NCBI RefSeq assembly: GCF_030719295.1
Contig: NZ_CP120997.1
Location: 2,860,001-2,924,000 of the forward strand
DNA length: 64,000 nt
Origin: Streptomyces sp. Mut1
Lineage (GTDB): Bacteria; Actinomycetota; Actinomycetes; Streptomycetales; Streptomycetaceae
Reading direction: 5' to 3'
Of this stretch, positions 28,465 through 37,499 are shown piece after piece (positions within the stretch are counted from its first letter, which is position 1; the number at the start of each line of letters is the position of its first letter). The translations under genes and the position numbers were made by a program. The notes under the pieces are model-generated. The model searched no databases. It was not told the origin of the DNA and saw only the letters and a program-made list of their open reading frames with translations.

Positions 28465-28687
28465 AGCAATGGCCAAACAGACGCCAACGTTCGGCGTGCA
28501 ATGGGAAGAATGCCCAGTTGTAAGGGCCGTGGAATGTGTCACGCGCGTCGCTGGACGCCGAATGAGACGGATAGTGTGACGCGATCCGGTGCTTCCGGCC
28601 ATCCGGCCGCGCACTTCTGGAGCGAAAGACTGGGTGCCTTTTCGGGGGAGGCGCCTCGCGTGGCACCGACGGAGGACTCAAGTAACC
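28465..28687. other. LCP1-LCP2 spacer with probable promoter
   Basis: A 223-bp gap with lower GC than its neighbours. A TAGTGT hexamer at 28572-28577 could be a -10 element for LCP2. No convincing gene. Confidence 0.4.
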
Positions 28688-30451
28688 GTGGATGCGCAAA
28701 GCCGTGGGCGGGCGGAAGACATGGATCCCGCAGACCAGTGGGTTCTCAACCCGGACACCGGTGATTACGAACTGCGACTGAACCAATCCGGAGGGAATTC
28801 GCCCCGCTCCACGACGCCTCCGGCCCAGCGCGGTCCCGGGCGTACGGGCACCCCTCGTGACGGCGGCCAACGCCGGTCCCCCGACGGCGACTCCCCGCGC
28901 CGCAGCACCGAGGTGCCGCGCCAGGGCGGACGCCGGTCGGCGGGCGGTCAGCGCGGCCAGGACCGTACGGCTCCCAAGGACGCCGCCCCCGGCCGCCGCA
29001 AGCGCAAGGCGCCCAAGTCCCGCGGCAAGAAGGCGCTGGTCTGGACGGGCGGCGTGATGGCGTTCCTGCTCGTCGGCGTCTCGGCCGGCGGCTACTGGCT
29101 GTACCAGCACTTCAACGGCAACCTCAGCACGGTCGACATCGGCGACCGGGGCAACAAGGACGTCATCACCGCCAACGCCCCCCTCAACATATTGATCATC
29201 GGTACGGACAAGCGCACCGGTAAGGGCAACGAGGGCTACGGCGACAAGGGCAGCGCCGGCCACGCCGACACCAACATCCTGTTCCACGTCTCCGAGGACC
29301 GCACCAACGCCACGGCGCTCAGCATCCCGCGCGACCTCATCACGGACATCCCGGACTGCAAGACCAAGCAGGAAGACGGTTCGGAGAAGACCATCCCGGG
29401 AACGCCGCACGAGCGGTTCAACACCAGCCTCGGCCAGAACGACCGCGACCCGGGCTGCACGATGGACACCGTCAAGGCGCTGACCGGCCTGACCGTCGAC
29501 CACTTCATGATGGTCGACTTCAACGCGGTCAAGGAGCTGACCACGGCGGTCGGCGGCGTCGAGGTCTGCCTGGCGCACGCGGTCAAGGACAAGGACTCCA
29601 AGCTCGACCTGCCGGCCGGCAAGAGCACGGTCCAGGGCGAGCAGGCACTCGCCTTCGTACGGACCCGGCACGCCTTCGCCAACGGCAGTGACCTGGACCG
29701 GATCAAGGGCCAGCAGCAGTTCATCGGCTCGATGATCCGTCAGATGAAGTCCGACGACACCCTGACCAGCCCGACGAAGCTGTACAAGCTCGCGGACGCG
29801 GCGACCAAGGCACTGACGGTCGACAAGGCCATCGGCACGGTGAAGAAGCTCAGCTCGCTCGCCACCGAGCTCAGCAAGATCGACACGAAGAACATCACGT
29901 TCGTCACGATGCCGGTGATAGACAACCCGGAGGAACCCAAGCCCGTCACGGTCGTCGCGCACCCCACCAAGGCGGAGCAGCTGTTCTCGATGATGCGTGA
30001 CGACACCTCGCTGACCGAGGTGGCCGCGCAGAAGAAGAAGGCCAAGAGCAAGCAGGACGCGCTCCTCAAGGGAACCAAGGCGGCCGCGGGCGACGTCCGG
30101 GTCGATGTGTACAACGGCGGCGAGGTCGCCGGCGGCGCCCAGCAGACGGTCACCTGGCTGCAGAACACCAAGGGCGTCCTGAAGTCCACGAACAAGGCCA
30201 ACGCACCGAAGAAGATCGCCAAGACGACGCTGGAGTACGCCCCGAACCAGGCGGACCAGGCCCGCGCCCTCGCCGAGATGATGGGGCTGCCCGGGTCCGC
30301 GATGAAGCAGGGCACGGCCGACGCCGAGGGACTTGAGGCGATGGTGCTGACGCTGGGCGCGGACTTCAAGGCCGCCGGGACCCCGATCACCGGGCCGACG
30401 GAGATCGACATCCCGAAGGCCAGCGCCGACAAGGCAGAGTGCGCCGAGTGA
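28688..30451 (+). CDS. LCP family protein 2 with LytR_C domain
   Basis: A 587-residue LCP protein. An N-terminal conserved stretch MDPADQWVLNPDTGDYELR is followed by a basic disordered segment. The membrane helix is at about 115-138 (ALVWTGGVMAFLLVGVSAGG). The LCP core has ILIIGTDKRTG, LSIPRDLITDIPD and AFVRTRHAFANGSDLDR. A C-terminal LytR_C domain (about 470-560) starts DVRVDVYNGGEVAGGAQQ. GTG 28688 has GGAGG 12 nt upstream. The LCP3 gene follows after 49 bp, so the two are likely co-transcribed. Confidence 0.94.
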   Translation: MDAQSRGRAEDMDPADQWVLNPDTGDYELRLNQSGGNSPRSTTPPAQRGPGRTGTPRDGGQRRSPDGDSPRRSTEVPRQGGRRSAGGQRGQDRTAPKDAAPGRRKRKAPKSRGKKALVWTGGVMAFLLVGVSAGGYWLYQHFNGNLSTVDIGDRGNKDVITANAPLNILIIGTDKRTGKGNEGYGDKGSAGHADTNILFHVSEDRTNATALSIPRDLITDIPDCKTKQEDGSEKTIPGTPHERFNTSLGQNDRDPGCTMDTVKALTGLTVDHFMMVDFNAVKELTTAVGGVEVCLAHAVKDKDSKLDLPAGKSTVQGEQALAFVRTRHAFANGSDLDRIKGQQQFIGSMIRQMKSDDTLTSPTKLYKLADAATKALTVDKAIGTVKKLSSLATELSKIDTKNITFVTMPVIDNPEEPKPVTVVAHPTKAEQLFSMMRDDTSLTEVAAQKKKAKSKQDALLKGTKAAAGDVRVDVYNGGEVAGGAQQTVTWLQNTKGVLKSTNKANAPKKIAKTTLEYAPNQADQARALAEMMGLPGSAMKQGTADAEGLEAMVLTLGADFKAAGTPITGPTEIDIPKASADKAECAE

Positions 30452-30500
30452 CACCGGGTCACCGCGCGATACCGCGAGTCTGAGCAGCAGGGGGGTCCTG

Positions 30501-32183
30501 GTGGGACGGAGCAGCACGCCTGGGGAGGGGACGCGGCCGCGGCCCCCGCACAGCCGCAGATCCGGGGAGCGCCACGAGGACACGGACGGCGCCGGTACGC
30601 CCACCGTCGTCGCCGGCAAGGGCGAGGGCCGCGGCTCCGGGGGCGGGCATCGCGCCGGGAACCGGGGCGGGCGCCGGAAGCCGAAGAAGAAGCACCGCGT
30701 GCTGCGGTGGACGGCCTTCTCCGTCGCCTTCCTCATACTCGGGACCGGCGCGGCCGGTTACCTCTGGTATCAGCACCTGAACAGCAACCTCCGCAAGGGG
30801 GAGCGGAGCGCGGGCAACAGCGCCGCGAAGAAGGCCGCCCCCAACGCCGAGGGCAAGACCCCGCTGAACATCCTGCTGATCGGCTCCGACAGCCGTAACA
30901 GCGCGGAGAACCTCAAGCTCGGCGGCTCGCGGGACAGCGTCGGCGGCACCCCGCTCGCCGATGTGCAGATGCTGCTGCACGTGTCGGCCGACCGGAAGAA
31001 CGCCTCGGTCGTCAGCATTCCCCGGGACACCCGCGTGGACATACCCGCCTGCAAGGACCCGGAGACCGACAAGGAGTACCCGGCCAGCAACGGCATCATC
31101 AACGAGTCGCTGCGCGGCGGCCCCGGCTGCACCCTGGACACCTGGGAACAGCTCACCAAGGTCTACATCGACCACTGGATGATGGTCGACTTCGCCGGTG
31201 TGGTCGCCATGGCGGACGCCGTGGGCGGCGCCGAGGTCTGTGTGAAGCAGGACGTCTACGACCTGCCGAAGCCCAACGTGCCCGGCGGCTCGTACCTGCG
31301 GATGAAGGCGGGCACGCACAAGGTCCAGGGCGAGGACGCGCTGAAGTGGCTGCGCACCCGGCACGCCTTCGAGAGCGACATCGGCCGGTCCAAGGCCCAG
31401 CACATGTACCTGAACTCCGTGCTGCGCGAGCTCAAGAACCAGAACGCCTTCACCGACACGGGCAGGCTGATGAACCTCGCCGAGACCGCGACCAAGTCGC
31501 TCCAGGTCTCCGAGGAGATCGGCACGGTGAAGAAGCTGTTCGACCTCGGCATGCAGCTGAAGAACGTGCCGCTGGACAAGATGAACATGCTGACGATGCC
31601 CCGCATCCCCGATCCCCAGGACCCCGACGCGCACGTGCTGCCGAAGCCCGGCGCCGCCGACAAGCTGTGGGCGCTGCTGCGCGATGACCAGTCGCTCGAC
31701 CCGAAGGACCGGGCCAAGGCGAAGAAGAAGGCGGCGACGGCCGGGCCGAAGGCCGGTGCTCCGGCGTCGCTCGGGATCACCGTGGTCAACGGCACCGGGG
31801 CCGACGGGCAGGCGCCCGCCGAGGGCCGTGCGGCCGAGGTCCGGGACCTGCTGAAGTCCAAGGGCTTCGCGGAGGCGGACACCACGTCCGATCCGGGGTC
31901 CGCCGAGACGACCGAGGTGACGTACCCGCGCAGCGCCGGGGCGCAGGGCAAGTCGGACGCCCTGTCCGTGGCCAAGGCGCTGTCGCTGCCGACGAGCGCC
32001 GTCAGGGAGACCCCGAGCGGGGCGGGGCTGACGCTCACGGTCGGCTCCGACTGGCGTACGGGCGCCGAGGCGCCGAAGGGCGCCGAGGACGACGACAGTG
32101 ACCCGCTGGAGGGCACCGAGGCCGTGAACGGCGCGAAGACGGACGATTGCATGGACGTGTACTGGCCGTACCGCACGCCGTAG
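30501..32183 (+). CDS. LCP family protein 3 with LytR_C domain
   Basis: A 560-residue paralogue of LCP2. Basic N-terminus, membrane helix at about 72-92 (TAFSVAFLILGTGAAGYLWY), LCP core with ILLIGSDSRNS, VSIPRDTRVDIPAC and WLRTRHAFESDIGRSKAQ, then LytR_C (about 425-520, LGITVVNGTGADGQ). It ends in an acidic tail. Start GTG 30501 follows a run of Gs that can serve as Shine-Dalgarno. The strong hairpin at 32201-32233 ends the LCP2-LCP3 unit. Confidence 0.94.
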   Translation: MGRSSTPGEGTRPRPPHSRRSGERHEDTDGAGTPTVVAGKGEGRGSGGGHRAGNRGGRRKPKKKHRVLRWTAFSVAFLILGTGAAGYLWYQHLNSNLRKGERSAGNSAAKKAAPNAEGKTPLNILLIGSDSRNSAENLKLGGSRDSVGGTPLADVQMLLHVSADRKNASVVSIPRDTRVDIPACKDPETDKEYPASNGIINESLRGGPGCTLDTWEQLTKVYIDHWMMVDFAGVVAMADAVGGAEVCVKQDVYDLPKPNVPGGSYLRMKAGTHKVQGEDALKWLRTRHAFESDIGRSKAQHMYLNSVLRELKNQNAFTDTGRLMNLAETATKSLQVSEEIGTVKKLFDLGMQLKNVPLDKMNMLTMPRIPDPQDPDAHVLPKPGAADKLWALLRDDQSLDPKDRAKAKKKAATAGPKAGAPASLGITVVNGTGADGQAPAEGRAAEVRDLLKSKGFAEADTTSDPGSAETTEVTYPRSAGAQGKSDALSVAKALSLPTSAVRETPSGAGLTLTVGSDWRTGAEAPKGAEDDDSDPLEGTEAVNGAKTDDCMDVYWPYRTP

Positions 32184-32200
32184 GAGTTTTCGGTACGCGA

Positions 32201-32233
32201 GAGGGGGCGCCCGGTCCGGCCGGGCGCCCCCTC
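32201..32233. terminator. bidirectional terminator between LCP3 and glycosyltransferase
   Basis: GAGGGGGCGCCCGG and CCGGGCGCCCCCTC form a perfect 14-bp stem with a 5-nt loop between two convergent genes. Confidence 0.85.
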
Positions 32234-32248
32234 TTCCTCGTGTCCGGG

Positions 32249-33280
32249 TCAGGCCACCGGCGTGCCGGGCGCGGTGACCGCCGGGCGGCGGCTCGCGATG
32301 ACCTTCTTCGCCAGCGAGCGCGGGCTCGTCAGGAAGCCGTACCCCCACGACATGTGCATGGTCGCCAGCGCCACCGGGATCCGGGCTCGGGCCTTCAGCG
32401 ACAGGCCCTTGCCGGCCGGCAGCGACCCGGCGACGATCGCCGCGGCGTAGCCGCCCGGGACGATCAGGGCCCACGGGGTGACCGCCGCGCCCACCACGAG
32501 GCCGGCCGCGATGGCGACGACGGCGGTCGGGGGCGCGAGGTAGCGCAGGTTGATGGAGCCGGAGTGGTAGCGGGCGACGACGTGGCGCCAGCGGCCGTAG
32601 TCCTTGTACTGCTTGGCGAGCGCCCGTACGGAGGGGCGGGGACGGTACTGGACGCGCAGCTCGGGCGAGAACCAGATCAGGCCGCCGGCCTCGCGGATGC
32701 GGAAGTTCAGCTCCCAGTCCTGGGCGCGGATGAACTCGACGTTGTACCCGTCGGCCTTCTCCAGCGCCTCCCGGCGGAAGACGCCCAGGTAGACCGTCTC
32801 GGCGGGGCCCGCCTCGCCTCCGGTGTGGAAGGCCGCGTTGCCGACGCCGATCTTCGATGTCATGGCCGCGGCGACGGCGTCCTCCCAGGCGTTCTCGCCC
32901 TCGGCGTGCATGATGCCGCCGACGTTCTGCGCGCCCGTCTCCTCCAGGAGCCGGACGGCGGTCGCGATGTAGTTCGGCGAGAGCATGCCGTGGCCGTCGA
33001 CGCGGACGACTATGGGGTGGCCGGATGCCTGGATCGCGGCGTTCAGGGCGGCGGGGGTGCGGCCGGTGGGGTTGGGCACGGTGTGGACCCGGGGGTCCTC
33101 CGCGACCAGCTCGGCGGCGATCTCGTCCGTGCGGTCCGTGGACGGGCCGAGCGCGATCACCACCTCCATCTCCCCCGCGTACTCCTGCTCCAGGATGTGG
33201 CGGACGGAGTTGCGCAGATGACGCTCCTCGTTGAGCACCGGCATGATCACGGAGACGGCGGGAGGCTGCGCGGCAGACAT
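32249..33280 (-). CDS. family-2 glycosyltransferase (ExoA-like)
   Basis: A 343-residue GT2 enzyme resembling succinoglycan ExoA-type glycosyltransferases. It shows the N-terminal VSVIMPVLNEERHLRNSV, the DxD-equivalent VRVDGHGMLSPNYI, and the acceptor motif AQDWELNFRIREAGG, plus two or three C-terminal membrane helices (about 245-300). ATG 33278-33280 has GAGGA 5 nt upstream. It lies between LCP genes and is divergent from LCP4, so it probably extends a lipid-linked envelope glycan that an LCP protein later attaches. Confidence 0.92.
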   Translation of the reverse strand: MSAAQPPAVSVIMPVLNEERHLRNSVRHILEQEYAGEMEVVIALGPSTDRTDEIAAELVAEDPRVHTVPNPTGRTPAALNAAIQASGHPIVVRVDGHGMLSPNYIATAVRLLEETGAQNVGGIMHAEGENAWEDAVAAAMTSKIGVGNAAFHTGGEAGPAETVYLGVFRREALEKADGYNVEFIRAQDWELNFRIREAGGLIWFSPELRVQYRPRPSVRALAKQYKDYGRWRHVVARYHSGSINLRYLAPPTAVVAIAAGLVVGAAVTPWALIVPGGYAAAIVAGSLPAGKGLSLKARARIPVALATMHMSWGYGFLTSPRSLAKKVIASRRPAVTAPGTPVA

Positions 33281-33460
33281 GTGGTCCTCGGGGGGTCCTC
33301 GGGGGCGCCGGGGGTTCGCACCCCACCGGGCGGCGGTATTCGGCCGCCACGTTACCGCGAATGGGGGACAGCAGTGCGCGCCGCCGGGGGGCCTCCCGGG
33401 ATGCAGATCATATGGGCCTACCGTGCGAACGGTCCCCCTCGCACCGCGGAGGTGTCCCCC

Positions 33461-34930
33461 GTGCCCACGCCGCATCGCTCCCCCCGTCCGCCCAGGCCAC
33501 GCACCGCTCCTCCCTCGCGGCGGGGGCGGCCCAGAAGGCCGGACGAGCGGCCGCGCTGGGGCATGCGGATGGCGACCGGGCTCTCCGTCCTCGTGCTCGG
33601 GGCCGGCGGGATCGGGCACGCGGTCGTGACGAACCTGGAGAGCGGGATCGACCGCATCGACCCGTTCAAGGACATGAAGAACCGGCCCGCGGGCGGACAC
33701 GGCATGAATCTGCTGCTGGTCGGCACCGACGGGCGCGACAAGATCACCAAGGAGGAGAAGCAGAAGTACCGGCTGGGCGGCGAGCCCTGCCACTGCACGG
33801 ACACGATCATGCTGGTGCACCTGTCGGCGGACAAGGAGCGCGCCAGCGTCGTCAGCCTGCCGCGCGACAGTTACGCGGAGATCCCCGCGCACCGGGACCG
33901 CACGACCGGCGAGGAGCACGCGGCGCACCCGGTGAAGCTGAACGCGGCGTACGCGGAGGGTGGGCCGAGCCTCACCGTACGCACCATCGAGCACATGACG
34001 GGCGTCAAGATCGACCACTACCTGGAGGTCGACTTCACCAGCTTCATGACGACGGTCGACACCCTCGGCGGTGTGAAGATCTGCACGGCCAAGCCGCTGA
34101 AGGACTCCTACACCGGCCTGGACCTCGCGGTCGGCACCCACACGCTGGACGGCGGCCAGGCGCTCCAGTACGTACGTTCCCGGCACATCGACGGGGCCGC
34201 CGACCTGGGCCGGATGCAGCGCCAGCAGAAGTTCATGGCCGCGCTGATCACGCGGGCGACGAGCAGCGGGGTCCTGCTGAATCCGGTGAAGCTCCGCGAG
34301 GTCGCCTCGACGATGCTGAAGTCGGTCCGGGCCGACCGGGGCTTCGACACGGAGCAGATGCTCTCCATCGGCCAGGCGATGCGCGGCTTCTCCCCCTCGT
34401 CGTCGGAATTCGCCTCGGTGCCGATGAGCGATGTCGCCTACCAGGTCAAGGGCATCGGCTCCACGGTCAGATGGGACCCGGCCAAGTCGAAGCAGCTGTT
34501 CACCGCCCTGCGCGAGGACAAACCCCTGGCGACCGCCAGACCGGCCGCGCAGGCCGCCGCGAAGAAGGTCGACGTGCCGCCGCGGCAGATCCGGGTCCAG
34601 GTCTACAACGGGACCGAGAAGGACGGCCTGGGCTCCACGGTCGACGCGGCGCTGCACGCCACGGGCTTCGACACCACCCGCGCCCCGCTCACCTCACCGC
34701 AGCACGACCTCAAGCACACCCTGGTCACGTACGACCCCCGCTGGGACCGCTCCGCGAAGACCCTGGCAGCGGCCCTGCCGGGCGCGGAGCTGCGGGCGGT
34801 GCAGGGCCAGGGGGCGACGCTGAACGTGACCGCGGGCGAGGACTACCACAAGGTGACCCCGGTCCACGCGGAGGAGCCGGAGACGGGCAAGTTCGACGCG
34901 GTGAAGGGCGACGAGGTGACGTGCCCGTGA
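33461..34930 (+). CDS. LCP family protein 4 with LytR_C domain
   Basis: A 489-residue LCP protein. N-terminal Pro/Arg-rich tail, membrane helix at about 38-58 (GMRMATGLSVLVLGAGGIGH), LCP core with LLLVGTDGRDK, VSLPRDSYAEIPAH and YVRSRHIDGAADLGRMQRQ, then LytR_C (about 370-460, IRVQVYNGTEKDGLG). It carries an extra Cys pair in GGEPCHCTDT. GTG 33461 has GGAGG 8 nt upstream. The 180-bp divergent gap to the ExoA-like gene suggests shared regulation. Confidence 0.93.
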   Translation: MPTPHRSPRPPRPRTAPPSRRGRPRRPDERPRWGMRMATGLSVLVLGAGGIGHAVVTNLESGIDRIDPFKDMKNRPAGGHGMNLLLVGTDGRDKITKEEKQKYRLGGEPCHCTDTIMLVHLSADKERASVVSLPRDSYAEIPAHRDRTTGEEHAAHPVKLNAAYAEGGPSLTVRTIEHMTGVKIDHYLEVDFTSFMTTVDTLGGVKICTAKPLKDSYTGLDLAVGTHTLDGGQALQYVRSRHIDGAADLGRMQRQQKFMAALITRATSSGVLLNPVKLREVASTMLKSVRADRGFDTEQMLSIGQAMRGFSPSSSEFASVPMSDVAYQVKGIGSTVRWDPAKSKQLFTALREDKPLATARPAAQAAAKKVDVPPRQIRVQVYNGTEKDGLGSTVDAALHATGFDTTRAPLTSPQHDLKHTLVTYDPRWDRSAKTLAAALPGAELRAVQGQGATLNVTAGEDYHKVTPVHAEEPETGKFDAVKGDEVTCP

Positions 34931-34984
34931 GGCTGCCGGGGTGAAACACCGCAACCCCGCGCCCCGCGGCCGGCCCCGCGCCGC

Positions 34985-35533
34985 TCAGTCCTCGATGCCG
35001 TCGGCCAGCCGCTTCTCCCGCAGCTCACGGATCGCGCGGCGCCGCGCAAGCCGGTGCGTGCGGCGGATCTGGGCCTCCTGGTAGCGCCGCTTGTCGCGCT
35101 CCGTCTCGGGGACGACCTGCGGTACGGGGCGGGGCCGCCCGTCCGCGTCCACCGCCGCGAACACCAGGTACGCGCTGCCGACCTGCGTCGCGGGCGTCGA
35201 CTCGTTCCAGCGCTCGGCCATGACCCGGACGCCGACCTCCATGGAGGAGCGGCCCGTCCAGTTGACCTGGGCCCGCACATGCACGAGGTCGCCGACCCGG
35301 ACCGGTTCCAGGAAGACCATCTCGTCCATCGAGGCCGTGACAGCGGGCCCGCCGGAGTGCCGGCCGGCCACGGCGCCCGCCGCGTCGTCGACCAGTTTCA
35401 TGATCACACCGCCGTGCACGGTACCCAGGAGATTGGTGTCGCTGCCGGTCATGATGTGGCTGAGGGTGGTCCGGGAGGCCGCGGTGGGCTTGGCCGGAAT
35501 GTCGCCCTCCGGGCGCGTGGCCTGATCTGTCAT
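34985..35533 (-). CDS. hotdog-fold acyl-CoA thioesterase
   Basis: A 182-residue BACH-type acyl-CoA thioesterase that hydrolyses acyl-CoA to free acid and CoA. The active-site helix region is TVHGGVIMKLVDDAAGAVAGRHS, preceded by LSHIMTGSDTNLLG; the beta-strand EVGVRVMAERW completes a single hotdog domain. The C-terminal 45 residues are Arg-rich and helical. ATG 35533 (MTDQATRP). Convergent with LCP4 and divergent from LCP5. Confidence 0.92.
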   Translation of the reverse strand: MTDQATRPEGDIPAKPTAASRTTLSHIMTGSDTNLLGTVHGGVIMKLVDDAAGAVAGRHSGGPAVTASMDEMVFLEPVRVGDLVHVRAQVNWTGRSSMEVGVRVMAERWNESTPATQVGSAYLVFAAVDADGRPRPVPQVVPETERDKRRYQEAQIRRTHRLARRRAIRELREKRLADGIED

Positions 35534-35652
35534 ACCGTCCACCTTATGTGGGGGCTTGGAGAGCGTCGCAATGCATCAGCTTCGCAACAGCCCTGGTCCG
35601 ATTTTCCTCACACCCTGTAAGAGGGATGGCCCCGGCCTGCACACTGGTCCGT

Positions 35653-36948
35653 ATGAACGATTGGCCCGACGGCTGGACCGACGACAACCGCAGCGGTAAC
35701 CGCTACGGGCAGGGCAGCGGGAGCGAGCGCCCCGAGAGCGCCCGCTCCATGCCGCATGTCCAGCGCCGCCCGGCCCCGCCTCGGCAGCGCCCCGCGCCGC
35801 CGAGACAGCGCCCGGTGCCGCAGCAGCCGGCCGGCTACGACGAAGGCCGGCCGCAGTACGACAGCGGCTACAACACGGGCCAGGTCTACGGCGGCGAAGA
35901 CGGCGGCCGTGGCGCGGGTCACGGCGGAGGTCCCGGCGACGGCGGCCGTGTCCGGGGCCGCCCCGGCGCGGCGCCGAACTGGGGCCGCCGGATCAGGATC
36001 GGCGCGCTGGTCCTGGTCGTCGCGGTGCTCTGCGTCTCCGTGGGCACGTACTTCTGGGCCGACTCCAAGCTGAACCGCGACGTCGACCTGTCCAAGGTCA
36101 TCGAGCGGCCGAAGGCGGGCGACGGGACGAACTACCTGATCGTCGGCTCCGACAGCCGCGAGGGCATGACGTCCGAGGACAAGAAGCGGCTCCACACGGG
36201 TTCGGCCGAGGGCAAGCGGACCGACTCGATGATGATCCTGCACGACGGCGGCAACGGCCCGACGCTGGTCTCGCTGCCCCGTGACTCCAACGTCGAGATC
36301 CCCTCCTTCGTCGGCTCCGAGTCCGGCAAGAAGTACCCGGCCACCGGCCGTACGACGAAGCTGAACGCCGCGTACGCCACGGACGGGCCCGAACTGCTCG
36401 TGCGTACCGTCGAGTTCAACACCGGCCTGCACATCGACCACTACGTCGAGATCGGCTTCGGCGGCTTCGCCAAGATCGTGGACTCGATCGGCGGGGTGGA
36501 GCTGGACATTCCGAAGGCGTTCAAGGACAAGTACTCCGGCGCCGACTTCCAGGCCGGCAAGCAGACCCTGGACGGCCAGCAGGCCCTGGCCTTCGTCCGT
36601 ACGCGCCACGCCTTCACCTCCGACCTGGACCGTACGAAGAACCAGCAGAAGTTCCTCGCGGCGCTGGCGAGCCAGACGGCGACGGTCTCGACGATCATCA
36701 ACCCGTTCAAGCTGTACCCGACCCTGGGCGCGGGACTGGACACGCTGATCGTCGACAAGGACATGTCGCTGTGGTCCCTGGGCCAGATGTTCTTCGCCCT
36801 GAAGGACGTCACGGGCGGCGACGGCACCTCGCTGAACATGCCGATCTCCGGTTCCACGGGCGGCAACCTGGTCTGGGACAAGGCCAAGGTCAAGCAGCTG
36901 GTGGAGCAGCTCAACAACGACGAGAAGGTCACGGTCACGGAGAACTGA
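35653..36948 (+). CDS. LCP family protein 5
   Basis: A 431-residue LCP protein without LytR_C. The N-terminal 115 residues are Pro/Gln/Gly/Arg-rich with repeated APPRQRP. The membrane helix lies at about 118-138 (IGALVLVVAVLCVSVGTYFW). The core shows YLIVGSDSREGM, VSLPRDSNVEIPS and AFVRTRHAFTSDLDRTKNQQ. The histidine-phosphatase-like gene begins 11 nt after the stop, so the two form an operon. No clear Shine-Dalgarno precedes ATG 35653. Confidence 0.93.
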   Translation: MNDWPDGWTDDNRSGNRYGQGSGSERPESARSMPHVQRRPAPPRQRPAPPRQRPVPQQPAGYDEGRPQYDSGYNTGQVYGGEDGGRGAGHGGGPGDGGRVRGRPGAAPNWGRRIRIGALVLVVAVLCVSVGTYFWADSKLNRDVDLSKVIERPKAGDGTNYLIVGSDSREGMTSEDKKRLHTGSAEGKRTDSMMILHDGGNGPTLVSLPRDSNVEIPSFVGSESGKKYPATGRTTKLNAAYATDGPELLVRTVEFNTGLHIDHYVEIGFGGFAKIVDSIGGVELDIPKAFKDKYSGADFQAGKQTLDGQQALAFVRTRHAFTSDLDRTKNQQKFLAALASQTATVSTIINPFKLYPTLGAGLDTLIVDKDMSLWSLGQMFFALKDVTGGDGTSLNMPISGSTGGNLVWDKAKVKQLVEQLNNDEKVTVTEN

Positions 36949-36959
36949 GGGGGCCCGCC

Positions 36960-37499
36960 ATGCCGGTGCGGATCGTGTACGAGTCGCACGCGACGACCAC
37001 CGACAACGAGGCGGGCATCGCCACGGGATGGCTCCCGGGCCGGCTCTCCCCGACCGGCCGCCGCCAGGCCGCCGAACTGGGTGGCCGGCGGCGCGGCACC
37101 GGGCTCGACGCCGTCTACACCTCGGACCTGGCCCGCGCCGTCGAAACGGCCCGGATCGCGTTCACCGGCCCGGAGGTCCCGGTGCTCCGCCAGGACCCAC
37201 GCCTGCGGGAATGCGACTACGGGGAACTGAACGGCAGCCCGACAGCCGTCCTGCATCCGCTGCGCACGCGGCACATCGACCGCCCCTGGCCCGGCGGCCA
37301 GAGCTACCGCGACGTGCTCGACGCGACGGCCGCGTTCCTGCGCGACCTGGCCGCCGAGTGGGACGGCGGCCACGTCCTCCTGATCGCGCACTCGGCGAAC
37401 CGCTGGTCCCTGGACTGCCTGCTCGCGGGTACCCGCCTGGAGAGCCTGGTCGCGCACCCGCCGCCGTGGCAGCCGGGCGTCTCCTACACCCTGCCCTGA
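36960..37499 (+). CDS. histidine phosphatase superfamily protein, variant active site
   Basis: A 179-residue protein of the phosphoglycerate mutase-like superfamily. Usual members begin with a LxRHG motif; here the equivalent is YESHATTTDNE, so the catalytic His is kept but the preceding Arg is Ser. The remaining elements are present: GRLSPTGRRQAAELG, YTSDLARAVETARI, ECDYGELNG and the second His in LLIAHSAN. ATG 36960 has GAGGGGG upstream and lies 11 nt after LCP5. Its 3-prime end overlaps the convergent methyltransferase by 16 bp. Activity may be altered or lost. Confidence 0.85.
   Translation: MPVRIVYESHATTTDNEAGIATGWLPGRLSPTGRRQAAELGGRRRGTGLDAVYTSDLARAVETARIAFTGPEVPVLRQDPRLRECDYGELNGSPTAVLHPLRTRHIDRPWPGGQSYRDVLDATAAFLRDLAAEWDGGHVLLIAHSANRWSLDCLLAGTRLESLVAHPPPWQPGVSYTLP

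Noticed and set aside
28469..28579. Short ORF between LCP1 and LCP2
   Set aside because: Lies in a low-GC promoter region and has no coding bias.
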